A stretch of 64,000 bases of DNA, taken from assembly GCA_031546985.1 (NCBI GenBank), contig JAVBJN010000017.1:40879-104878 (forward strand). Reading direction: 5' to 3'. Origin of the DNA: JAVBJN01 sp031546985. GTDB taxonomy: Bacteria; Bacteroidota; Bacteroidia; Chitinophagales; Chitinophagaceae. Made by a program: the position numbers and the translations under genes. Of this stretch, positions 42,102-50,822 are shown in pieces (position 1 is the first letter of the stretch; each line of letters starts with the position of its first letter). Under the pieces are notes generated by a model. It did no database searches, was not told the origin of the DNA, and saw only the letters and a program-made list of their open reading frames with translations.

Positions 42102-43628
42102 TTACCAGAGCACCAGCACCAATATGCGCAGGCTGGATAATATGACCAGCGTACCCACCGCAATAAACATGGTTTTAACAGGCAGTTTGCCCGCCAGCCT
42201 TGCCGCAATCGGTGCGGCGGCAACCCCGCCAATAATAAGCCCTGCAATAACCTGCCAGTGGCTGATGCCCAATACCGAAAAGAACGCCAGCGCGCTGGCC
42301 ATGGTTACAAAAAACTCGGTAACGCTTACCGTTCCTATCACATACCGGGGTGTTTTACCCTTCGAAATAAGGGTGCTGGTCACCAATGGACCCCAGCCAC
42401 CGCCACCAAAAGAATCGAGAAAACCACCAGCCCCGGCCAGCCAGCCTACCCGTTTTACCTTTTGTGTACCCTTCCGTGCACGAAAAGCGCCCAGCAGGAT
42501 TTTGGCCCCCAGGAACAACGTATACAATGCCAGCAATGGCCGGAAGAACTTTGCATACGACTCGCCAAACTCTGCCAGCAGCAAAGCTCCCAGGATGGCG
42601 CCAATTACACCGGGAATAAGAATAGCCCGCAGCAGTTTCTTGTTGATGTTGCCAAACCGGTAATGACTATAGCCCGAGGCACCACTCGAAAACATTTCTG
42701 CCGTGTGTATGCTTCCGCTAATGGCAGGCAGTGGCACACCAATACTCATCAGCACGGTAGCGCAGGTAACGCCGTAGCCCATACCCAAAGCCCCATCTAT
42801 CATTTGCGCCAGGAACCCTGCAAGGATCATGAGGTAAAACTGGTTATCCAGGCCGGAGAGCAAAGCCACACGATCTAACACCAGCGTGTTTAACGGAATC
42901 AACGATAACACACCATGCCCTACAAACATGAAGAAGAAGGCGAACACACACCAACTGGCAACACGCTTCCACTTTTGCTCTGCCAGCCGGGCATCTGGCT
43001 CTCCTTTGGCCACCAGCCCTTTGGTGAGTTTATTGAGCTGCGTCACTTTATTCGCAAAATTGCCCTTTAGCCCATCCCGGATATGGGCCATTTGCTGCAA
43101 CACTTCATCGAGCTCCTCTGGCAATGCTTCGTTCAAGACTTCTTTCAGCCGCTTGGCAATGGTGGGTGATTTGCCATTGGTGGAGATCGCTATTTTAAGA
43201 TCGCCCTTCTGCACAATAGAACCGAGGTAAAAATCGCAGTACTCGGGTTTATCAGCTACATTCACCAGCTTACCATACAAACGGGCTTCATCGCTGATGT
43301 TTTGCGCGGTAGCGATATCGTTTACCGCCACTATCACCAGATCAGCATCGGTTAGATCGGTAGGGTGAAACGGCCGCTCCTGCAACCGGACATAGGGATG
43401 ATGCGCCGCTAAATGCCGTACCGCATCAGACAAGCTGCTGGCTACCACACTAATTTCTGTACGGGGTGCATTAGCCAATACCGCGTTCAGTTTTTCCAAT
43501 GCCACAGGCCCGCCGCCTACCACCAGCAACCGCAGTTGCTCGAGTTTGATAAAGACCGGAAACAAACGGTTGCCGCCCTTTTCCTGCTGCGGTTGCAGCA
43601 CATCATCCGCTAATGTCTGTGTACTCAT
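42102..43628 (-). CDS. Siroheme synthase (precorrin-2 dehydrogenase/ferrochelatase) fused to a TSUP transporter
   Basis: A 508-residue fusion. Residues ~20-215 are a CysG-N/Met8p-type domain: LRLLVVGGGPVALEKLNAVL (NAD site), DADLVIVAVND, VNVADKPEYCDFYLGSIV and ISTNGKSPTIAKRLKEVL. It should turn precorrin-2 into siroheme for the sulfite reductase encoded upstream. Residues ~225-508 are a TSUP/TauE-SafE membrane protein with ~8 TM helices (LAGFLAQMIDGALGMGYGVT, GGWGPLVTSTLIS). TSUP proteins move sulfite, sulfate, sulfonates or thiosulfate. The operon has no CysTWA sulfate ABC transporter, so I infer sulfate uptake or sulfite export. The ATG overlaps the TonB receptor stop by four bases (ATGA). 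Confidence 0.88.
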   Translation of the reverse strand: MSTQTLADDVLQPQQEKGGNRLFPVFIKLEQLRLLVVGGGPVALEKLNAVLANAPRTEISVVASSLSDAVRHLAAHHPYVRLQERPFHPTDLTDADLVIVAVNDIATAQNISDEARLYGKLVNVADKPEYCDFYLGSIVQKGDLKIAISTNGKSPTIAKRLKEVLNEALPEELDEVLQQMAHIRDGLKGNFANKVTQLNKLTKGLVAKGEPDARLAEQKWKRVASWCVFAFFFMFVGHGVLSLIPLNTLVLDRVALLSGLDNQFYLMILAGFLAQMIDGALGMGYGVTCATVLMSIGVPLPAISGSIHTAEMFSSGASGYSHYRFGNINKKLLRAILIPGVIGAILGALLLAEFGESYAKFFRPLLALYTLFLGAKILLGAFRARKGTQKVKRVGWLAGAGGFLDSFGGGGWGPLVTSTLISKGKTPRYVIGTVSVTEFFVTMASALAFFSVLGISHWQVIAGLIIGGVAAAPIAARLAGKLPVKTMFIAVGTLVILSSLRILVLVLW

Positions 43629-46420
43629 TTTTTCTTCAGATTATAGTCAAATACAATAGTGAGGTAGTATAAACCACCAATCAATGGGCCGCCTTCGTAC
43701 TGGTAATAAGCACGGTTAAAGAGGTTGCTGGCGCCGAGTTTGAAGCGGGTATATATCGATGGTATCGCATAACTCACCTGCGCATCTACCACACCATATT
43801 GCGGAATGCGCCCGTTGGCCAGCGGACTTTGCCAGTCAAACGCGCTCTGCCATTTCCAACCAATGTTGAAGCCTGCGTTTTTAAACACTTCCCGGTTGCC
43901 TACAGATATATTCGTAATCCACTCAGGTGTATTAAAAGCGGGGATCAACGCGTCTTTCTCCGACACATTTACCAGCGTAGCATACGACACATTACCGCCG
44001 AGTGTAAACTTCTTCCATACCGCGTAGCTCACGCCAATGCTGGCGCCCTGGTTGCTTACAATGCTGCTGGAGTTGGTCCACATGCGGTACACTTTCGATT
44101 GTTGTTTGTCGTAAGCATAATACGCAGTGCTGTCGTCTACACCAATCACACCCCGGTTGGGTTTGGTAAGCTCTACCTGGCCAATAAAATTGCGGTACAC
44201 ATTGAAGTAGTAATCCACATCCACAAACAATTTACCATCCAGCCATACGCCCTTGTAGCCCGCTTCGAAAGAGTTAATGTGCTCGGGTTTGATGTAGGTA
44301 TAATTGCTTTTTTGCAACACACCTTTGTTCTTCTCAATAGCCGCATCCTGTGTAAATCCATTCTTATTCACATCGTTGTTTACCGCTGCTATAAAAGCAT
44401 CCTGCGAGCTGCGGATATAGGCGTTTTCAAACACCCCAAAATTTTCTGCCAGCACCTTGAGTCCGCCCAGGCGTTTGATGCCACCATTGTCTACGTACGA
44501 AAACCCTTCAAATAACGTGGGGTAGCGGTATCCATTCTGGAAAGAAACCCTGACATTTTGCTGCTCTACCGGGGTAAACACCGCTGCAATACGGGGATTT
44601 ACCGTAGGGGTGAAATACTCAATCTTATCGATCCGTGCAGAGCCCACGAGTTTCAGTTTGTCGTGCAGCAACTTTTTAGTGACCTGCACAAATCCGCCAT
44701 AGCTGTAGTAATTAAAAGGCTCGTTGGTCTGGCTTACATCCGAAAACGAAGCGGGATTTACATAACTGTTACCATCGGGGTGAATGATATAATTGCGATA
44801 GTTGAAACCCGCCAACACCTGCGCCCAGGGCAGCAGCGATGAAAAATCGTATTGGCCCTCGGCGTGCACAAACCCCGTTTTCATCACCAACGCTGCACCT
44901 TTATCCCAGTTATTGATCTGAATCAGCTCGGCTTTTTTCTGGTCAAAAGCTGCTGTGCCCGGCTGGTATCTTCCCGCATCTGCAAACGTACGCGCAGCAG
45001 TATGGGCCTGCGCTACTCCTACTCCCTCATTCACCGATTGCAGGTATTGCTGGCTGTAATCGGCATACCACCGATCATTGCTCTTAAAAGCGAGATCCAT
45101 GTTCTCGCCCAATGGCCGCAGGTTGTATGACTGCCCCGTTTGTTCTGCGGTGTAATAGCCTTTCAGGAAAAACTGCTTGCCCTTATACTCCAGTTTGTGT
45201 TGCTGGATCTGCAACCCATCGAGCTGAATGCGATTGCCCCGCTGGTACAAATTGCTTACTTCGCCAATGCGGTACGAATAAGATATTTCCTGATCCTGTG
45301 TAGGTTTGTAATGCAACGAACCATCCAGCTTGAGGTTGTGCAGGTCATAGTTTGCAAGATCTTTTTCGGCATATCCCGTTCGGGCCACCACATATTTTTT
45401 ACCGTTTAGTGTAACGGTTCTGCGGTCGCTGCCTTCATCGCCATACGTGTTTACCAAATCTTTACCCGGATTATCGGCACCGGTAAGGCCTGTAGAAATA
45501 TTGGCGCTTGCATTTTGGTCGCGCTGATTATCAGCTATCCAGTCATAACCCCGCGAATAGCCTGCATTAACCTTGAAGGCAAATTTTTCGTGAATCACCT
45601 TAGCAAAACGGATAGCGGTTTCGGTAAGTGGTGTAGCGCCGTGCGCAGCATCATTAATATGGTTAACCCCTGTTTTCTGATACACGCTCAGGCCTTCGTA
45701 TTGAAAAGGCGATTTGGTTTTAAGATTGGCAATACCGTTTACAGCGTTTAATCCATACAATGCAGAAGCCGCACCGGGAATGAGTTCTACACTCTCAATG
45801 TCCAGCTCGGTGGGGCCTACCGCATTGGCAACGGGGGCGCCAATACCTGGTGAAATATTATCTACCCCATCTACCATTTGCAGGAAACGGGAGTTGGTGG
45901 TGCCGCTAAACCCACGGGTATTGGGTACTTTGTAGCCCAGGCTCAGCGTAGTCATTTGTACGCCTTTTAGGTTTTCCAAAGCATCGTAAAAAGAAGGTGC
46001 CGGCGTTTCACGAATGGCCCGCACATCCAGCTTTTCGATACTTACCGGCGATTCGAGTATGCTTTCCGAAACCCGGGAGGCGCTTACCACCAGTTGGTTC
46101 ATGAGCACTTCTTTGGGTTGCAGGCTGATGCTGATGGTACCCACATTTTGCTCATTCAGGATAAATTCCTGTGGGGTGTAGCCTACGGCAGAAACAACCA
46201 GTAAAAGCGGAAATTTCTGTGGCGCTTGCAGGCTAAACCAGCCCTGGTTGTTTACGGCAGTGCCGATAGAAGTTCCCTTAATGCTAACCGTGGCACCAAT
46301 AAGCACCTGCTGGTTAGAAGCGTCCAGGATTTTTCCCGAAACAACGTAAGCGTTATCGGCCCATACGGTAATGGCCGGAGTTAGTGCCAGCAATGTGGCG
46401 AGGGTATATGTTTTGCGCAT
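43625..46420 (-). CDS. TonB-dependent receptor in the sulfur operon
   Basis: A 931-residue outer-membrane receptor, start ATG 46420 (MRKTYTLATLLALTPAITVW signal peptide). It has a carboxypeptidase-regulatory-like domain (~25-105; YVVSGKILDASNQQVLIGATV), a plug (~110-240; VSASRVSESILESPVSIEKL, then VDGVDNISPGIGAPVANAV) and a barrel ending in VFDYNLKKK. By context it may bring in a sulfur compound or a metal/cofactor across the outer membrane. It overlaps the downstream fusion gene start by 4 bases and follows cysI after 141 bases. That gap contains a structured element (46437-46494). Confidence 0.88.
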   Translation of the reverse strand: MRKTYTLATLLALTPAITVWADNAYVVSGKILDASNQQVLIGATVSIKGTSIGTAVNNQGWFSLQAPQKFPLLLVVSAVGYTPQEFILNEQNVGTISISLQPKEVLMNQLVVSASRVSESILESPVSIEKLDVRAIRETPAPSFYDALENLKGVQMTTLSLGYKVPNTRGFSGTTNSRFLQMVDGVDNISPGIGAPVANAVGPTELDIESVELIPGAASALYGLNAVNGIANLKTKSPFQYEGLSVYQKTGVNHINDAAHGATPLTETAIRFAKVIHEKFAFKVNAGYSRGYDWIADNQRDQNASANISTGLTGADNPGKDLVNTYGDEGSDRRTVTLNGKKYVVARTGYAEKDLANYDLHNLKLDGSLHYKPTQDQEISYSYRIGEVSNLYQRGNRIQLDGLQIQQHKLEYKGKQFFLKGYYTAEQTGQSYNLRPLGENMDLAFKSNDRWYADYSQQYLQSVNEGVGVAQAHTAARTFADAGRYQPGTAAFDQKKAELIQINNWDKGAALVMKTGFVHAEGQYDFSSLLPWAQVLAGFNYRNYIIHPDGNSYVNPASFSDVSQTNEPFNYYSYGGFVQVTKKLLHDKLKLVGSARIDKIEYFTPTVNPRIAAVFTPVEQQNVRVSFQNGYRYPTLFEGFSYVDNGGIKRLGGLKVLAENFGVFENAYIRSSQDAFIAAVNNDVNKNGFTQDAAIEKNKGVLQKSNYTYIKPEHINSFEAGYKGVWLDGKLFVDVDYYFNVYRNFIGQVELTKPNRGVIGVDDSTAYYAYDKQQSKVYRMWTNSSSIVSNQGASIGVSYAVWKKFTLGGNVSYATLVNVSEKDALIPAFNTPEWITNISVGNREVFKNAGFNIGWKWQSAFDWQSPLANGRIPQYGVVDAQVSYAIPSIYTRFKLGASNLFNRAYYQYEGGPLIGGLYYLTIVFDYNLKKK

Positions 46421-46436
46421 GTTTATAGTGTTTGAA

Positions 46437-46494
46437 AGATTACAGAATAGTGGATTCTGAAGCGGAGTCCCCGAAGGGACAAACTTTGTAATCT
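46437..46494 (-). ncRNA. Three-hairpin structured element in the TonB receptor leader
   Basis: Minus strand, 5' to 3': AGATTA (outer arm), GTCCC-TTCG-GGGAC with a UUCG tetraloop, CAGAAT-CCACT-ATTCTG, TAATCT (outer arm). This would fold as a three-way junction ending 16 bases before the receptor ATG. It matches no riboswitch class I know; it could equally be a dispersed palindromic repeat. Confidence 0.45.
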
Positions 46495-46561
46495 CTGCAA
46501 ACACGCTGCGTAGCAATTATGAATTTCATAACAGGTTGTTGGATGGTGGTAGTGGAAAATA

Positions 46562-48232
46562 TCAGCTTCCCCATATTTTGCGTAAAGTGAAATCGCCGAA
46601 TGTTTCTCCGGCTGTTTTTTCGGAGGCGTATTGCCCAAACCAGGTGTCCAGCTCTGCCAGCAAGCCTGTTTCATTGAGTGCCTGCTTATACATTCTGTTC
46701 AATCTTGTACCAGCCTGGTCGCCACCCAGGTGCAGGTTGTAATGCCCATACGATGTACCTACCAGACCAATCTCTGCCACATAAGGCCGGGCACAACCAT
46801 TGGGGCAGCCCGTCATACGCATAATAATTCCCTGCTGGCTCAGATCGTATTTACCCAACAGTTCTTCTACCTTGGTTACCAGCTCTGGCAAGTAACGCTG
46901 CCCTTCTGCCAATGCGAGCGGGCAGGTATTGAGCGCCACACAAGCCATGGCATTCTTTCTTACGCTACCCGCATTACGGGTATGTTCCAGCACACGGTAC
47001 CGCTCCAGTATTTCGTCGATACCGGCCTTATCGGCTTCTGCCACATCGCTGATGATTACATTCTGTTGCGCACTGAACAAAAAATTGCTTTTACCCGTTT
47101 TAGCCACTTTGAGCAATGCGGTTTTCAGCAACACCTCTTCGCTATCCAGCACACGCCCGTTTTCTACAAATGCGGTGTAATACCACAGCCCTTCTCCGCC
47201 CTGGTGCCAGCCATAATGATCGTGCCTGCTGGTTAAGGTATAAGGCTCCGGCTTACCTAAAGCAAAGCCCACCCTGCGTTCCAACTCATCGCGAAACCAT
47301 TCGGTTCCATATTTATCTACCGTATATTTAAGGCGGGAGAACTTACGGTCGCTGCGGTTGCCATAATCGCGCTGGATGGTGAGTATCTCGTAAACAGCTT
47401 TCAACGTTTTTTCCTTTGTATCTGTAAAAGCGATTACAGAACCCAGCCGTGGATAGGTATCTGCATTGCCATGCGTAGCAGCCAGGCCACCACCTACAGC
47501 GATATTGAAACCTTTCAGCTCCCCATCCTTGATAATCGCAATCAGTCCAATATCATTGGCCAGCACATCCACATCGTTATTGGGCGGAATAGCAATTGCT
47601 ATTTTGAATTTGCGGGGCAGGTAGCGGTCTTCGTACAACGGGTCTGCTTCCTCCTGTTTATCGGCCAGTTTTTCTTCATCGAGCCATATTTCGTAATAGG
47701 CACGGGTTTTAGGCATCAGCAGTTTACTGATCTCATCGGCATAGGTAAATACCTCGGCATGCATGGGCGATTCTTTGGGATGCGCGCTGCACAACACATT
47801 GCGGTTAATATCGCCGCAAGTGGCAATAGAATCGAGCTTGGCCAGGTTAAAGGCCTGAATAGTGGGCCGGATATCCGATTTGATGAGCCCATGCAACTGA
47901 ATGGTTTGCCGCGTGGTCACTTTAATTATACCTGTGGAATAGGCATCGGCTATTTCGTTGGCGGCCACCCATTGCGGAGCCGTAAGAAAACCGCCGGGCA
48001 AGCGCAAACGGATCATAAAAGTGTACAAGCGGTCGAGCTTTTTTTCTGCCCGTTCTTCGCGCTGGTCGCGGTCGTCCTGCTGGTACATACCATGAAACTT
48101 GATCACCGCCTGGTCGTCTTCTCGGATAGCGCCTGTTATTTCATCCTGTAAACTTTCGCGGATGGTGCCCCTTAAACCGTCGCTGCCCGTTTTAATGCGT
48201 TCTACTACGGATAATTTGTTCTGATTACTCAT
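46562..48232 (-). CDS. cysI: Sulfite reductase hemoprotein (beta subunit)
   Basis: Reduces sulfite to sulfide with electrons from CysJ, using siroheme coupled to a 4Fe-4S cluster. Start ATG 48232 (MSNQNKLSVVERIKTG); 556 residues, the family length. Cluster/siroheme Cys lie in MACVALNTCPLA (~430) and MTGCPNGCARPY (~475), spaced C-x5-C...C-x3-C. Siroheme-contact Arg are in TTRQTIQLHG and RLKYTVDKYG. It lies 23 bases after cysJ. The N-terminal open frame extends far upstream into cysJ but that part is not family-like. Confidence 0.95.
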   Translation of the reverse strand: MSNQNKLSVVERIKTGSDGLRGTIRESLQDEITGAIREDDQAVIKFHGMYQQDDRDQREERAEKKLDRLYTFMIRLRLPGGFLTAPQWVAANEIADAYSTGIIKVTTRQTIQLHGLIKSDIRPTIQAFNLAKLDSIATCGDINRNVLCSAHPKESPMHAEVFTYADEISKLLMPKTRAYYEIWLDEEKLADKQEEADPLYEDRYLPRKFKIAIAIPPNNDVDVLANDIGLIAIIKDGELKGFNIAVGGGLAATHGNADTYPRLGSVIAFTDTKEKTLKAVYEILTIQRDYGNRSDRKFSRLKYTVDKYGTEWFRDELERRVGFALGKPEPYTLTSRHDHYGWHQGGEGLWYYTAFVENGRVLDSEEVLLKTALLKVAKTGKSNFLFSAQQNVIISDVAEADKAGIDEILERYRVLEHTRNAGSVRKNAMACVALNTCPLALAEGQRYLPELVTKVEELLGKYDLSQQGIIMRMTGCPNGCARPYVAEIGLVGTSYGHYNLHLGGDQAGTRLNRMYKQALNETGLLAELDTWFGQYASEKTAGETFGDFTLRKIWGS

Positions 48233-48255
48233 GCTGTCTGTATTTTTTGTTGCCG

Positions 48256-49941
48256 TTAATACACATCCTTGCGGTAGCGGCCTTCGGTTTCGAGTTGTTC
48301 TAAATAGTGGCGGGCCTGGCTTTCGTCCAGCTGCCCATGTGTGGCAATGATTGTAAGCAGCGCTTGTTCTACATCTTCGCTCATGGGCTTTTTGCTGCCG
48401 CATACGTAGATATGCGCGCCCGATTCGATCCATTGAAAAACTTCCCGGCCCTGCTCCAGCAATTTATGCTGTACGTATATCTTTTGCGCCTGGTCGCGGG
48501 AGAATGCCACATTTACGAGGTTAAGCACGCCTGTTTCTACCCATTGCTGAATTTCGGTCTGGTAGAGAAAATCGCTGGCAAAATGCTGTGCACCAAAGAA
48601 CAGCCAATTGTGCCCCGAAGCGCCTACTGCATCACGCTCTGCGAGAAAAGAACGGAATGGCGCTATGCCCGTACCCGGCCCGATCATGATGATGTCTTTA
48701 TCCGCATCCGGTAACCGGAACTGGTGATTGCTGTGGATGTAAAACGATACCTCCTGCCCTGCATACAGCTCGCTTAACACACCAGATGCCAACCCTGTTT
48801 TTTCGTGCCCGTCTACCTCAAAAAAGTCTTTGGCTACCGTTAGGTGAATCTCGCCCGGGTGTGCATTGGGCGATGAAGCGATGGAATACAAGCGTGGCGT
48901 AATGGGCTCGAGTATTGCTACCACTTCCGCAAATTGCGCAGCATCTTTTAACGGATAAATCTTAAGCAGATCCAGCAAGTCGATACGCGTTGCAGGAATA
49001 TCCTGCTGTACAATGGCCGCATATTTACGCACCACCCTTTCGGGCAGGTGCAACACACTTAATTTTTCGCGCAGCAATTGCGCTGCAGGGTACGTTTCTC
49101 CCTTGTACCCTACCGTTGCATCGGCAACTGTATTGGCCTCCGCAAGTATGGCCGCTACCAGCTCCGCTGTGTGGTGCGGCACCAAACCCAAAGCATCGCC
49201 GGGTTCATACACCGCATCTTCAGCTTCCAACTCAATATGGTGCGTGGCTTTATTGGAACCTCTGCCATTCAGGTTAATATTGGCCAATACCCTTCCGGCA
49301 TATTGCTGCCGGGTAGCTGACTTGGGTACTGCAATGGTTTCTAACACTGGCACTGGTGCATTTTGCTGCAATGCCTGCAATACATTGTTCATCCATTGCT
49401 CTGCTGCTGCGGCATAATCCACATCGCATTTTTGAATAGGCACTATGCGGTTGGCGCCGTTTATAGCCAGTCGCTCATCAATATCTACACCCGCCTGGCA
49501 AAACAAGGGATAAGCCGTATCGCCCAGGGCCAGCACCCCATAATTCAGTTCTTTTAATGCAATGGATTGCTGCAAATGGTCATACAATTTCTTAGCGGCT
49601 TCGGGTGGCTCGCCATCCCCTTGCGTACTCACCAGCACAAAGAGATATTGTTCTTTTTCCAGATCGTTTAAACGATACTGGTCTGCTCCCAATACTTTGG
49701 CGGTAATGCCCGCCTGCTTAGCCTTTGTGGCAAAAGCGGTAGCCAGTTTTTTACTATTGCCCGTTTCGGTTCCATACACAATGGTGATCTTGCCTACAGC
49801 GGGTTTAGCCGCTGCCGGGGTTGTGGCTGTAGCGGGCAGCCCCACCACACCTGCCAGGTAGCCGTTCATCCAGATGAGCTGTTCGCGGCTGGCATTGGCT
49901 ACGAGTTCTTTTAACGTTTGTAATACAGGTTCTGCTAGCAT
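48256..49941 (-). CDS. cysJ: Sulfite reductase flavoprotein (alpha subunit)
   Basis: NADPH-to-hemoprotein electron carrier of 561 residues. Order: flavodoxin domain (~50-190) with VYGTETGNSKKLATAFA and FVLVSTQGDGEPPEAAKKLY; FAD-binding domain (~215-400) with RLYSIASSPNAHPGE; NADPH domain with MIGPGTGIAPFRSFLAERDA (~425) and YVCGSKKPMSEDVEQAL. Ends YRKDVY as typical for the family. Start ATG is one base after the cobA stop, so translation is coupled. Partner of CysI. Confidence 0.95.
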   Translation of the reverse strand: MLAEPVLQTLKELVANASREQLIWMNGYLAGVVGLPATATTPAAAKPAVGKITIVYGTETGNSKKLATAFATKAKQAGITAKVLGADQYRLNDLEKEQYLFVLVSTQGDGEPPEAAKKLYDHLQQSIALKELNYGVLALGDTAYPLFCQAGVDIDERLAINGANRIVPIQKCDVDYAAAAEQWMNNVLQALQQNAPVPVLETIAVPKSATRQQYAGRVLANINLNGRGSNKATHHIELEAEDAVYEPGDALGLVPHHTAELVAAILAEANTVADATVGYKGETYPAAQLLREKLSVLHLPERVVRKYAAIVQQDIPATRIDLLDLLKIYPLKDAAQFAEVVAILEPITPRLYSIASSPNAHPGEIHLTVAKDFFEVDGHEKTGLASGVLSELYAGQEVSFYIHSNHQFRLPDADKDIIMIGPGTGIAPFRSFLAERDAVGASGHNWLFFGAQHFASDFLYQTEIQQWVETGVLNLVNVAFSRDQAQKIYVQHKLLEQGREVFQWIESGAHIYVCGSKKPMSEDVEQALLTIIATHGQLDESQARHYLEQLETEGRYRKDVY

Positions 49942-49942
49942 A

Positions 49943-50767
49943 TCAGGCTACTTTAGGTTGTTGCACCACCAGGGCAGATGCCTCGGTGATGGGAGGAAAA
50001 TAGTGTTCGTCGCGGTTGCTGTCGGGCAACCAGCCAAACCGTTCGTGCAGCGCCGTTACTTTGCCCACAATGAGCAGCGATGGCGATTTCCATGCACGGT
50101 TGCGCCAGGGTTGCTGCGGATCGTACAGGTCAAATACCGTTACCTGTTGCAAAGGAGTGGTGGCCTGTTGTATCACTGCCAGCTTTTTAGCAGCATCGAT
50201 ACCATAACGGACCAGGTTGGCGGCCACCACTTCCAGTGTTTCAGATGACATGTAGAATACCAGCGTATCATTCGTTTGCGCCAGCTCTTGCCAATAGGCT
50301 TCGGGCACTACATCAGAAGTATAACAGGTGAGCAACCTTACCGCGGTAGCATATCCTCTTGCGGTAAGCGGAATGCCTGCGTATGCAGCAGCACCCAAAG
50401 CGGCGGTAATGCCCGGCACAATCTCATACGGAATGCCATGTGCTACCAATGTTTCCAGCTCATCGAGCACATTGGAGAAAACCGACACATCGCCCCCCTT
50501 TAACCGCACCACCAGCTTGCCCTGCCGGGCATACAACACCATGAGTTCGTTAATGGTGGGTTGCGGCACCGATAGGCCTTTGCGGCATTGCTTGCCTACG
50601 TAAATACATTCCACATCCGGCCGCGCATGGGTGGTTAAAATGTCCTCGCTTACCAGTCTGTCGACCAGAATAACATCGGCTTTTTGCAGGTATTGCGCAG
50701 TTTTTAGGGTGAGCAATCCCGGATCGCCGGGACCAGCGCCCGCGATAATCACTTTTCCTGTATGCAT
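49943..50767 (-). CDS. cobA: Uroporphyrinogen-III C-methyltransferase
   Basis: SAM-dependent enzyme making precorrin-2, the siroheme precursor. The 274-residue protein has VIIAGAGPGDPGLLTLKTAQYL, DVILVDRLVSEDIL, VRLKGGDVSVFSNVLDELE (with FG-like changes to VF), VPGITAALGAAAYAGIPLTARG, and a C-terminal RAWKSPSLLIVGKVTALHE. Together with the siroheme synthase domain downstream it gives a complete siroheme route. The gene is between cysK2 and cysJ. Confidence 0.93.
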   Translation of the reverse strand: MHTGKVIIAGAGPGDPGLLTLKTAQYLQKADVILVDRLVSEDILTTHARPDVECIYVGKQCRKGLSVPQPTINELMVLYARQGKLVVRLKGGDVSVFSNVLDELETLVAHGIPYEIVPGITAALGAAAYAGIPLTARGYATAVRLLTCYTSDVVPEAYWQELAQTNDTLVFYMSSETLEVVAANLVRYGIDAAKKLAVIQQATTPLQQVTVFDLYDPQQPWRNRAWKSPSLLIVGKVTALHERFGWLPDSNRDEHYFPPITEASALVVQQPKVA

Positions 50768-50822
50768 GATGAGCTTACTTTATAGCGTGTAATTAGAAAT
50801 GGCCAATAGGTTTACCACCAGT

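Noticed and set aside
46653..48433. Longer N-terminal version of CysI (start ~67 codons upstream)
   Set aside because: The extra residues overlap cysJ and are unlike the family; ATG 48232 gives the normal start.
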